Part shown: one piece after another, positions 32,425 to 44,100 of the stretch | How positions within the stretch are numbered: position 1 is the first letter of the stretch | Layout: each line of letters starts with the position of its first letter | Assembly (NCBI GenBank): GCA_009760855.2 | Contig: WPIO01000014.1 | Span: 5,999,001-6,063,000, forward strand | Reading direction: 5' to 3' | Length of the DNA: 64,000 nucleotides | Source: Cristatella mucedo | Taxonomy: Eukaryota; Bryozoa; Phylactolaemata; Cristatellidae | Notes under the pieces: generated by a model | What the model saw: only the letters and a program-made list of their open reading frames with translations | What the model was told of the DNA's origin: nothing | Databases searched by the model: none | Program-made: the position numbers and the translations under genes

Positions 32425-32595
32425 TGGTGAGCCGCGATGGCACGCAAGCTAAGGCGGTTGCTTTTCAAGACCGAGGGCGTGAGTTCAAATCCCAAGGTGG
32501 GTGATTCTGTATCGCCGCTGCAAGCGGTAGTGATAGACGTAAAGTCTCTCTTGTCGCTATGCAAAAGAGGCTATTTAATCAGCTAGTAGTTTTTT
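32425..32595 (+). mobile_element. tRNA-derived SINE, family 1
   Basis: Head GGTGAGCCGCGATGGCACGC, degenerate B box (GAGTTCAAATCCC near 32482), body with GCAAGCGGTAGTGATAGACGTAAAG and end CAAAAGAGGCTATTTAATCAGCTAG. The head is the same as at 54537. Confidence 0.85.
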
Positions 32596-33434
32596 AAATT
32601 TTTAATGACCAATGTTTACAAAAAAATGCCTAATACCATCCTTAGTCAAGCATGAAAAAGGACGCATGGTGACACTCGGTGCCAATGGTTAGTGAGACCA
32701 ACGGCTTGTAACACGACCTGAAGCATGCGCAAATAAGCTCAGAAAGTAGGCGTGAAAAAAGATAAGTTCACTGGGGCGCAGGGAAAGTTAAAAGGAGAAT
32801 GCAAAAGAAATTGAAGATTGGTCCAATACTTAAATCACTGTTAGGGGTACCTTAAAAATGGCAAACGTTTTAGAAATAGGGTCTGAAGTTTTAACTTTTT
32901 CCGCCTTAAAGGGAAGCTATAAAAAGAATTAGACAATCCAAGTTTAAACCGGAAGTAAAATATCTACTCATCAGCAATTTCCCGATGTCTGCATTATTTG
33001 CAACTCATGCTGCAACTTGATGAACCTTGATTTATAGAGGTACACATTTGCAGCTTTTTAGGTGCATGGTTGTGAAATTTGGACACCTTTATTTACAGAG
33101 CAAATTAGTTCTAAAGTAATTACATAAATCGGTCAATACTTGATGGATCAATGTGAAATTTTAAATTTAGCTTTAACTTTCCTTGAACACCACTGTGAGG
33201 TTTATTTCTGATTTCCGTTCGACATGTTTGTTATACTTATCATAACGTGTCCTTGAATTTCCTTACCTGCAATCGCGGAAACAATAGCAAAACCTATACA
33301 ATTGAAACCAGATATGAACTTCAGTAGTGACGTTCAAGCAGAGCTGATATTATGTTTGTTATTTCAAGTTGACTGGCAAGCATTGGTTGAGCTATTTATT
33401 TTACAAGATACCGCGGTACATTGTAAATGAAGGT

Positions 33435-34063
33435 GTCTAAAAGTCATAACTCGGCAGCTAGACTTGTCTGCCGTGAGCGTCGAAGTTGCCACATTACTCC
33501 ACTTCTCGCCGACCTGCACTGGCTACCAGTCAAGCAACGGATTGACTTCAAGGTTTTGTCGCTCACTTTTAGGTCCCTTCATTCTATGGCTCCAGACTAT
33601 CTCTCAGATATATCACCCCATCAGGCCAAGCATCGTACCACCGGCTTTTCGGAATCCAACAGTCTAGAAATACCTCATACAAACCTTAAATCCTTTGGAG
33701 ACCGTGCATTTAGTTCATATGCTCCCAAAGCCTGGAACTCCCTCCCGACCTGCGTCAGAACATACCCTGACCTGACCACATTTAAAAGGAACCTAAAAAC
33801 ACCTATTTAGGACAGCATTTAGTGGTCCCTGTGTCCTTGATGTGCTTATGCGTGCTGACACTGTGCATGCTGCCACTAACCACATTTGCATGCTGACCCT
33901 GTGCATGTCACCCCTAACCATATTATTCATTTCGTTTGTTTTTCAAGCATGACTTTACTTACCATTCAATTGCATTTCACTTTACAGCAAATGTAAAGCG
34001 CCTAGAGAGAGATTAAGTTCTCCGAGGTCGCTTTATCAAGTTAATTATTATTATTATTATAAG
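33435..34063 (+). mobile_element. LINE family A, 5'-truncated copy
   Basis: Starts within the RT C-terminal region ([30 protein letters not shown]) and is open to the stop at 33808-33810. The 3' UTR, hairpin (33993-34034) and ATT tail follow. Very close to the copy at 4405-5390, so both are fairly recent. No clear target-site duplication. Confidence 0.9.
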
Positions 34064-34990
34064 CATGTACCTCTACCAGCTTCGTATATGTACCTCAATG
34101 TACCAAGGCTCAGCAAATCGTTAGTTAGTTGTATATAATGCTGAGATCGGTAAGTTTTTAACGAGTATATAAGTTGCTTCATGTTTACTTATGCGTTAGA
34201 CATGGTCCTAATGTTTTATCAGTCTTTTCTTTCACGTGAAAATCTTCAAAATTTCAGACCTCGGAGTTTGTCTTTTGAAGGGTATACCATAGAATTATTC
34301 GACTTTTGGACTAATATTCTCAGCATTTTAATGGCATTTACACTTATGCAGAACAGATGCCCATTAATTGAGATTGAAATGATGCCAAGTCAATGCATTC
34401 GGTGGCAGAAGCGAGTTCCTGATTTTCAGAGGTTACTGATGAGAGGGCCGATCACCAGAAGATTTTAATTTAGCTCGAAGAGCATTTAGAAGTCAAAAGC
34501 CAAAAAAAGCCGGTTGTTATGAGAGCACTCTGTGTGTCTGGCTTACGGTCCATTGACATTTGTGGCCTTTCTTATCGTAACGTGTCCGGTGTAGGAATCA
34601 TTAAGGAGTCTTTATGGACCAGAGTCCAAAGATTTAAGGGCTGAGACAAAAATATTGAGAGCTTAGTGAGAGCTGGCGAGAGCCCAAGCGCAAGCGCGAT
34701 GGAAATTTACTGAGTGTATGCCTACATTTTTGACACTCAGAAAGATCAAGGAGGTCTGTTAAATAGGCCAGTGCAAACAAATGAGGCTTGCTGTTAGCAA
34801 AGAGAAAGTCTTGAATTTGATTGGACAGCTAGACGCATATAGCTTGGTGCGGCATCGTGTGACAGCTTTATCTTTGTCCAAAGAATAGACCAAGTACTTT
34901 GTTCAGTGCCAGTGTAGTCCGAAAACACAAAACGGACCGCCATAGAAACCATAATCCTGTGCCTTTAGTGAAACCGCTCTACCTGCTTTA
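34064..34990. other. Spacer, no gene recognised
   Basis: Contains one 95-codon open frame (34181-34468) with no recognisable motif; treated as chance. Confidence 0.5.
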
Positions 34991-34999
34991 AGTGGAAGT

Positions 35000-35099
35000 A
35001 TACATCCGCACCATCAGGTACTGGGCCAACCAACTGCTGATCCCAGAGGATACATCCGCACCATCAGGTACTGGGCCAACCGACTGCTGATCCCAGAGA
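35000..35099 (+). repeat. 50-bp unit duplicated in tandem
   Basis: ATACATCCGCACCATCAGG... occurs at 35000-35049 and again at 35050-35099, with one clear difference (CCAACC-A versus CCAACC-G), so the duplication is recent. Confidence 0.9.
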
Positions 35100-35559
35100 C
35101 CTAATATTTTAGTGTTGCAAGTTAGTACCCTGCTTAGTAAATAGTGTACAAGCAATAGAGCACAAGTAAGCAAACAAAGCACACTGAAACATTTAATGAA
35201 GTTCAGGAACAGCTTACAAGCAAACTAAACTAACAAATCATGACAAGGCCTTTTACGAGGATTTCAATGCGATGCAACGGTTTTGACGAATTACCGGAAT
35301 TAGACGGAATTAGTAGAATATTCTTATTATCTCACAAAGTGCAAATGTATGCGTGTACGGGAAATAAGTACTACCCGCAATGTCTCTGTCATCTTTAGTG
35401 TGCTTACTCAACTCAAGTTGGATTGCAGAAGATTGCTGTATTGGCATGTGCCAATGCCGTTGATTGCAATGCAGCGACCGAGAGCATAAAGCAATAAACA
35501 ATGGCATGTCCTGGGTGCGCCAACAATAGAGCATGAATGAATAAGAAATCTAAATTGGA

Positions 35560-37850
35560 GTCACCATTTTTTCATCTATTTGTACCTATGCGTTATAGAT
35601 TTCCATATTTTCCTACGCCATTGTCGTCCGTTACCATACATTGGCCTCGAATGTACGTTCGCGATTGGTTGATAAAATGCGGCTGCACTTTTAATACAGC
35701 TCGTTGTAATGCGAAAGAAATGTTGAATCTTCTCCTACCAGCTTTGTTTGTGATTGTAACAGACAATCATAGATTTCCGTATTGTATCGGGGAATTGCCG
35801 TCGATGGCCATGCATTGCCCGAGATTAAACGCGAAAAATGATAGTATGCTTGCACATAGTGAACGCTATGTGGTATGATAGTTACAAATTCAAATCGCCA
35901 ATTTCCAGCTAATTTGTAACGGATTTCGGTAAAAGATTGCCTTCGATTTCTGTGCATTGACCTCGTTTGAACGTTTGCAGCTGTTTTAAAAGATACGGTT
36001 GCACTTTTGATGCAGTGTGCTGCATTACGCAAGAAAAGTTGGAGCTTCTCTTAGCAACTGTTGGTCCATTTGTAACCGACCGTTGTGGATTAGCGTATTT
36101 TTCCTGGCTATTGCCGTCGATTACCTTGCATCGACGTCAACTGAAAGCACATAATGGGTGCAAATTAAGCGGGCACACAATTAGATATTACGTTGAATAA
36201 GAGCTGCAGTTTCGCGAAGCCAATCTTACCAATTTTCCACGGAATGCTGTAGTGGCCCCGACCGTTGCTGTCGATTGCCGTGCATTATTGGCAATAAACA
36301 GGCAACTAAAGCTTGACAACTTCATGGTTTCACTGTGAACACAGTGAAATGATACGTGTAATGACAATTAAAGCTTCGTGCAGCAAATTTGTGGTCGATT
36401 TGCCACGGATTGTTACGGATTGCTGCTTCAAGCCGAGCTATTAGAATTTGGATTATTGGAATGCATTAGAAATTGGAGCATTGCGAAACCAATTTCAGGG
36501 CATTTTGCATCAGATTGCTGTATCGGCCTCGGGCCATTGTTGTCGATTGCACTGCATCGCTGCCAAATGGTCGAGGTAATTGTGGTGAAATTGTGAGATT
36601 ACACAACAACCGAAGATTAAAGCAACGTGTACACACTATTAGAGCTAAAAGTGTGAGCCTTTTGGTCGTTTTGCTGCGGCTTGCGGTGGATTGACCTACT
36701 GTCCCGGGCCATTGCAGTCGATTGCAGCCCATTGCTTCAGAATTGTCGAGGCAGTGACAGTAAAATTATGCGAGTACACATCAGCTGAAGAGTAAAGCAG
36801 CATACAATCATTATTAGAGCTTCTAGTGTAGGCGTTCTGATCGCCGTGTGGCGGACTGCAGCTGATTCCGGCGGATTGAGGTGGGTTGGGTTGCTGTATG
36901 GGACCGGCCCGTTGCAGTCGATTGCAATTCATTGCGTGAAAACGCTTGAGCACAATGGAGCGAAATTTCGTGGATGCACTTTGAATCGAGTCTAGCCTTG
37001 TACGAAATATCAATTAGAGCTCTGAGATAATAATTTGAGGGCAATTTGCCGTGGAATAAAGTGAATTTAGTTATTTTCTCAGGTCATTTTTGACGATTGC
37101 CGCGAATAGCCAGAGTGCGAGGACGCACCATTTTTTTTATTTTACGTGGTTGTGCACACAACACGTTGCACTTTAATGTGCAATAAAAACTTTAGCTCGG
37201 CGCAATCTAATTCTATTTTCTGCAGCGGATTCGGCGGATTGAAGTGGATTGCGGTATAGGCCCGGGCTATTGCAGCACATTGCACGAGAACGGCCGAGCC
37301 AATACAAGTGAACAATTTTAATTACAATGGTCGCAGAGTATACTGTCCCATGAAATAAAAAAAGTAGCTTTTCGAACAGTATTTCTTCCGTTGCACGGTG
37401 GAATGCAGTGGATTGCGATACTGACCGGGCTGATACAATCTTGTTTTATTGGACTTCCTGAGAACGAGTGAGCGGAATCTCGCGAAATTTTCTAGGTACA
37501 TTTTACAGTGAGGTTTTGATATTTCAAGGTTTTTGGAGCTTTGCCCAGCTGATTTGTGCTGGATTTGAAAGGAACTAAAATGGATTGAGATGGATTGCGG
37601 TGGATTGAGTTACTGGCATCCGGTGTTAAAGCTCATTTGCAAAAGTGCTCGTGTGCACAGTGACATGCCTCTTGGTGGATAGATATAACCAACGTGTGCT
37701 ACAATATCCGCTCAAATTTGAGCTCGGCAACGCCAATGTCTGGTCAATTTTAGCCTAATTAGGGTCGGATTGCGGAGGCTTGCCGTGGATTGCAGCGGAT
37801 TGCAGTAATTCGCCGAACCCGGCTAAGGTGGGGTAGAAGGGTTTGCACGC
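35560..37850 (+). repeat. Old degenerate tandem repeat, unit about 150-200 bp
   Basis: A core such as GGCC-GGGCCATTGCAGTCGATTGC-GTGCATTG recurs near 35640, 35800, 35940, 36115, 36265, 36540, 36710, 36915 and 37270, each preceded by GGATTGCGGTGGATTG-like text and followed by AATTGTG and ACAC-like text. The last units (37390-37830) keep mainly the GGATTG motifs. Units differ strongly, so this is an ancient satellite-like array. All small ORFs inside are by-products. Confidence 0.65.
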
Positions 37851-38081
37851 GGATTTTGTTCAAATAAGATAGCATTTCTTTATTTTTGCATGCATTTGGG
37901 TTATTTATACAACATAATATTGATAACTATTCATTTCTGCGCGCCAACTATACATTTCTTGCAGGTGTACTGGGCGGCTATCTTCGTAGGCGGTAGTCGA
38001 GCCAAACATTAAAACCGGAAGCTAGTACGACCAAGGCTCCTCATTACGCCGCACGTGTAGAGCACTATTATAGTAGGACTC

Positions 38082-38154
38082 ATGGCTACCAGTGGTGGTG
38101 GTCTCCCTCAGGAGCAACAGGAAGAAGATGCTAGCGAGCTGCGATTCCCAAAGG
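38082..38154 (+). CDS. POLR2D: POLR2D exon 1
   Basis: ATG 38082; 24 codons, ending ASELRFPK plus one base, then donor GTAGGC. This matches the human N-terminal EEDASQLIFPK. Confidence 0.92.
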
Positions 38155-41100
38155 GTAGGCTAGTGTCAAATGGCATGGCTTGATTAATGCTCTTGTTTTT
38201 ATCCCTTGGTGCCTTGGCCCTGATTGTTTCCCTAATCTTGAAATTCGGGCTTCTACGTAGGCACTGCAAGGATTTGGCTCGACTGCGGCCGTTGTTTCCA
38301 GCTGCCCTCGTAGCAAGAATTAAAAACGTGTAGAAACGCTAGCTAGTCGTAGCAATTCATGGGTAATGCGCATCAGCAGAAGCGCGTGCAAGTGCGGCAA
38401 ACCTCACCGCTCTGCTTTGTCCCTCTGTATACGCGATCGAGCAGCTCGTCACTGAGCTCCCTGCTCGAGTTTCCTTTCTTCTGGGAACTAGCTCTGCGGC
38501 TTATTACTCGCACTTAAAGACCCAGGCATGGTTTCGAGTCCTCAGTAGGCAATTATTTATCGTTCGCTGCAAGTGGAGTGACAGCCCTGAGGCCTTTCTG
38601 CCGCCATATAATGAGACTGTAGAGAGCAAACTTTTACTTTCTTTTCTATCTGGCCTTGCGGTATTTTATTAATCCCGTAATTGGAAAATTTCCTCTAGCG
38701 TGTTCTTAAGTTCTGTCGTAAATTATCTCTCTCCAGTGCCTGTAGCTTGACGCGTGAGTTGTAGCCGTGAGTGCTGACCTGTGTCTAACTGGAGTCAATA
38801 TGCTGGCTTGAAGGCGATTGCATTTTTCAATGATAATAGAAGATGTCGTTCTGGTTTGATCTCCCACTCGAAAAATCGCGTGCACTATGCTTGCAGTCTG
38901 TTGTAATCGATCGCTTGTCTACCCTGCTACTTGCCCCAACTTCAAATAGGCTAAGCCAGCCATCGGTAGCCCGTAGCCCAAATCTGGGTGCGATGTTCCA
39001 AAATGATCTTTTTGCTAACAACAGTAGTTCCACTGTCGAGTTTCCCCAAAATTTTTTGAGGCTTATCGATGGTAAGGGAAACCTACTTGTTGTTGCCAGA
39101 TATTGGGTCTGCCTACAATCTGGGTCTGCTATTCCAAAACGACTTGTCATCGGATGAGCCAATTTACCCCGCTGTCTTTGGCCAACTTTCATCTGAGAGA
39201 CACCGCCGAAATAAGGGGCTGCTTTGCAACAGTATGACAGCCAAACTAGCTCATGTTTTCGACATTCTGTCGATCTTGCCATGATTCCCTTTATTCAGGA
39301 TTATCTGCTGGTGTCCTTAATTGGCTCCCAACTGGTGCAGAACTCTGCAGCTCGTTTGCGCTGTCGTCAACAGTGTAGCAGAGATATTCCACCACTTCAG
39401 TCTGAGCTTCACTGGCTCCTTAGTGAGCACAGAGTCGTTTTTTATGGATCAAATTTTATGTTTACAGGTGTTCACTCTCTTGCAGAAGCCTGCTTATCTG
39501 ACCTACTTGCTCCCCTAGTAGAATTTCGCACCACCTGCCCCATAGCTTCTAGTCCTTTTGTCGTAGCTAGCACTAAATTGATATCTTTTGGTGATCGGGT
39601 CTTTGGTTCGAATGCACTGAAAGTCTGAAACTCGCTTCCAGCTTAGGGCACTACCTGCAATGACTTGCATCATATGTCACACACCTGTTCCTGTCAGCTT
39701 TCCCTTCGCCCTGCTCAACTTGTCCTGTTTTGTTCGTGTATGCTTTGCGTCCTTACCTGTGCATGATTCAGTGCATGTTACTAGCCAGAGCTGTTGCTAA
39801 TCCGTTTCCCGGAGAGTGTTTTTGTGTACCTTAGCATGCATGCTGAACTAAGCATGATACTTGTTTGCTATTGCATGCTTCTCCAAGCATGATACGTGCA
39901 TGTCATTAATCCTCAGTTAGCGATTCTCTTGCAGTGCGTTTCGTTCACTTGGGGTCCTATGCAAAAGACATTTTTATTGCATCCAGCTACTTAATATTGC
40001 AAACATTCCAGTTTGCTTAGATGAAGGCACCACAGTTAAGTTATTCGGTGCATTTGTGACATGCCAGCTAGACTTTTGTCACTTGCTCCTTTCAGGTTTT
40101 CCTGCCTTAGCAATATGGCACTTACAGCAGATGGTAGAATACTCAACAGCTAGGTTTATCAGTCATGAACTTGGCAACTGCCACCATACGTCATTACTCT
40201 CCAGCAGCCTACACTGGGTCTCCATCAAACAATCGATTGACTTCAAGGTCGGGTCCCTTTCCTTGAATCTCTCTACTCTCTTGCTCCGTCTTACCTTTTT
40301 GTTACTTTCTCTCTTCGGCCCGCATTCTTTTTTGACTCGGTTTAATTAACCTTGTCACTAAGCTCTGCACTCTTGGAGAGCTCGCGTCTCCAATTCAAAT
40401 GCACATGAAGCCTGGACCAGTCTGCCGGCTGGAACGACGTCTTTTTCTGGCTCGGTGCAATTTGAAGCAAGCTAAAACCCACCCATTATTCAGCGTTTTT
40501 TGTTCTCTTTTTATTATGATTTATGTGCCTGAGCCGCCATGCCAATACATTATCATCATCATTATCATTATAGTTATCAAGTTAGCAGTGCTTGCTGCTG
40601 GTGTTGTCGAGTTGGCAGCCCCAACTCGGGCTTGGCCTCTGTCACTTATCGATTCCAGGATTGGATATGTTGCTGCAAGTACTTGCACGGTCGCGTGTCG
40701 ATGCTCGCTTTATGTAGCTGCCGGTTCTCCATGTTTTGCACACCGCTGTACCTATGCTTCGATCCTTCCCGGCCTGCTGACTTATGCACTTGGGTGGTAG
40801 CTAAGTTTGCAAATTGAATGACGATAGCACCAACTTACTGCATGCAAACCTAGTTTGACTCAGAAATTAGAAATCTCATGGGCACTGTCAACATATCTCT
40901 AGTAGCATCTGAATGAAATCTGGGTGTCCTTTTCCCAAGTGACTTTTGCTAGATGACCACACGAGCTCCACAATCAAGTCTGACTACTTCCAGCTATGCA
41001 ATATTGAGAAAGTTTGGTCCTGTTTAGATAGGGATACCTCATCCAAGTTGGTACATGCATTTGTGGCATTGCTTCTTGGCTTCTGTCACTTTCTACCTGC

Positions 41101-44100
41101 AAGTCTTCCAGCCCATGCAATAATGCACTTTTAGTATTGGTGAAAACCTATGTAGTCAGGCTTGTCTGTCTTTAGTATAGCAGTTGCTTTATTCCACCAC
41201 TTGTTGCCACCCTTTACTGGCTTTCAATCAACCAGCACATCGACTATAAGGATTTGTCACTCACTTTTAGGTCCCTTCATTCTCTTGCTCCAGCCTACCT
41301 ATCGAGACTACTTTCCAATCATGCTAGGCAACGTACCACCAACTCTTTCAACTCGAGTAGTTAGGCTGTGCCTTGAACCAACCTCAAATCCTTTGGAGAA
41401 CGTGTCTTTAGTTCATATGCCCCCAAGGCATGGGGCTCACCCCACCAATTTACATCACGACATCCCTTGACTTGACAACATTTAAACCGAAGATAAAAAT
41501 GCACCTTATCCTCAGCATTTGCTGGGTCTGTGTAACTTGTCTTTCTGTACTTATGTGTACTTACACTGAGCATGTTATCACTAACCATATTGACTCGCTT
41601 CCTTTGTAGCAAATGTAAAATACCCAGAAAGAGATTTATTTCTCAAAGGGTGCTAGGCGGAATTTATTAATATTATTGTTACTGTTGTGTGGTAGCTGCA
41701 TGTCTCAACTGACACCTCTTGTTGCCGCATAGTTAAGTAAATGAGAAAAGCCGAGTTGATATGAACAAAAGGTCAAGAACAGCTAATGAACCGTGTCTTG
41801 GCATCGGCCAGGTTTCCCTGGTTGAACTGACGTTTCCAGGACACTGTGCCTTTTTTGACACCCAAAACTGTGTGTAATATCTTATTGATTAGCTTTTTGT
41901 TTTAACTGTAGAGTTTGAGAACGCCGAAACCTTGCTGATATCGGAAGTTCAAATGCTACTAGAGCATCGGTATGTTAACGTCTGCTTATCTAGCAGCTTA
42001 CATTGTCTGCTACTGTAATCAGACCGGTTCATATGTGCAGTTTGTTGTTACTTCAATCCCTCTTGTGGCGATACTATATTGCTTATTATTGGCATGCTTA
42101 ATGAATTTTGTTAATGTGCGCTGCTTAGAAGCAGAGAGAATATTTGCCTAGGTAGATATATGACTATTTCATACAAGTGAAGGGCTTATTGATAGATGAT
42201 TAACTGTGTTAAAGTTGCTAACTCAGTTTGAAAGGGGGTGTGTAACAAGTCATGTGTATGGGTCCTGGCCGCGCCGTGAATGCCGATGAATAGTTGGTCG
42301 ATAAATTTCGCTATCCACTGCCCGTGTAATTGGCTCTACTGCTTTGTCCCACTTGGTAGCTCCATTCTGAAAATAATAATAAATAATGGGGAGTTTGTAT
42401 AGTCCTCAAGAGAACTTAATCCATATCCAGGCACTGTACAACTTGCTGCAAGAGAATCATTACCCAAGGGTTAGTGATGTGCACAGTATCAAACATGCAA
42501 AAGCAAAACAAGTATACTCTTTATGGCAGAATACTAAAGCAAACATGAAGACTATCATGGTCACTGCTTAGTAAGACCTCTGGCTACTAACCTCACTGAA
42601 TCGTGGACATGTGTGCACACAAACCACGTTGAGACATAGAAACGAATTCACAAGGGCAACACGAAAGCTGACTGGAATAGATGCATTTTAGCTGAGACTT
42701 GAAAGATTCAATGTAATTTCAGACGGTGGTTGGAGCTGGAAGCCAGGCTTTTAGTGCACAGGAGTTGAAGGCTTGATCACCAAAAGATTTCAATTTAGTC
42801 GCCTGCTATGGCAAAATGACGAGATGCTAAGAAGAAGGTGGTGTGAAGGCACACTGAAAGAACAAGGAGATAAAATGGGTAGGCTGGTACAAGCAAGTGA
42901 AGTGACTTGTATGCTAGACTGTGGCTCGAAAATTGATTGTATGCTTTATAGGGAGCTAGTGAAGCCCATACAGAAGCGATGTAATATGGCAGCTACCCTT
43001 TTGACGACAGACCAGACGAGTCGGTGAGATTGACGCTAGTTGCAGACGATAAAATGCAGAGGCCTTGAGTCTGGAATTGAGGGAAGTGCAATAGTCTAAA
43101 CGAAATTCATGAGCACTAACTAATTGGCTTTCATTCTCTTATCTGCTCTGATTTTGGAGATGTTTACTGCCTTCTGAGTCGGCCCAGGGCTAAGGTGCTT
43201 GCTTTTGACGACCGAGGTTGTGGGCTTGAGCCCTTGGGCATACGTGAAGCGCTTTTTTCTTCTTGTCTGACTTACTACGTTTTCTTACTGCGTGCACCGA
43301 AGTCAGGCGCGCTTAGATGGCTACTAACTTCCACAAGCTCACGATGATAAGACCAACCTAATAAGTATGCGCAAACTTAGTATCACCCAGATGTTGTGTG
43401 AAGTAATCCTAAAGATTGGTTAGCTAGCTAGCATCACTCTGCCCATAATTCAGGGTAAAATTCCAAAGCGGCTTGTCATTAGATGAGCACATTTCCTCTA
43501 CGATCGAGTCAGCCTACTTTCAGCTCAGGAAAAGGCAATTCGTTCGTATTGCACACTAGGGGAACTTAATCTCTGTTTAGGTCTCAAAGTGTGGCTATAC
43601 TGTTCCGAAGTGCCACCATCTTAATGTGCTGGTCACCCCTGACATTGGTCTTTCGAAGCCGACCAGATCCAGCTGCCCGGGCCTTCGAGCCAGTCCTAGA
43701 ATATATGCCGATAGTATAGTGCACAGTGAACTTGCTTGTCAAGCTCGCAATTGCTATTGCCTTGTTGCAGACAAGTGGTTCATGTACCGCATATAGGTAC
43801 TTGGTGGACATAGGTGTTATCCATGCACCACATTGAGGTACTTTGCTTGCACAAGTGCTATCTATCCGTGTGCCTCGTACCAGTACACTGAAATACGGCG
43901 CTGGTTGACACTGTAAATGTTGAGAAACTCATAATGTCATTGCCTCTAAAAATGGCAGATCTGCTTGCTAAAATGATTTTTGCTGTAGCAAGCCGGTAAT
44001 CAGGTCTACTTAATAGCCGCCCAAGAAGATGCTCCTAGATAACTCTTGGATGGCCATAGTTCCCGGATGCACAGGGGCTTTCGTTTGTGCTCTCTGGCCT

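Noticed and set aside
35537-37044. Many ORFs of 70-113 codons on both strands
   Set aside because: They fall in a degenerate tandem array and repeat its unit; no protein motif.
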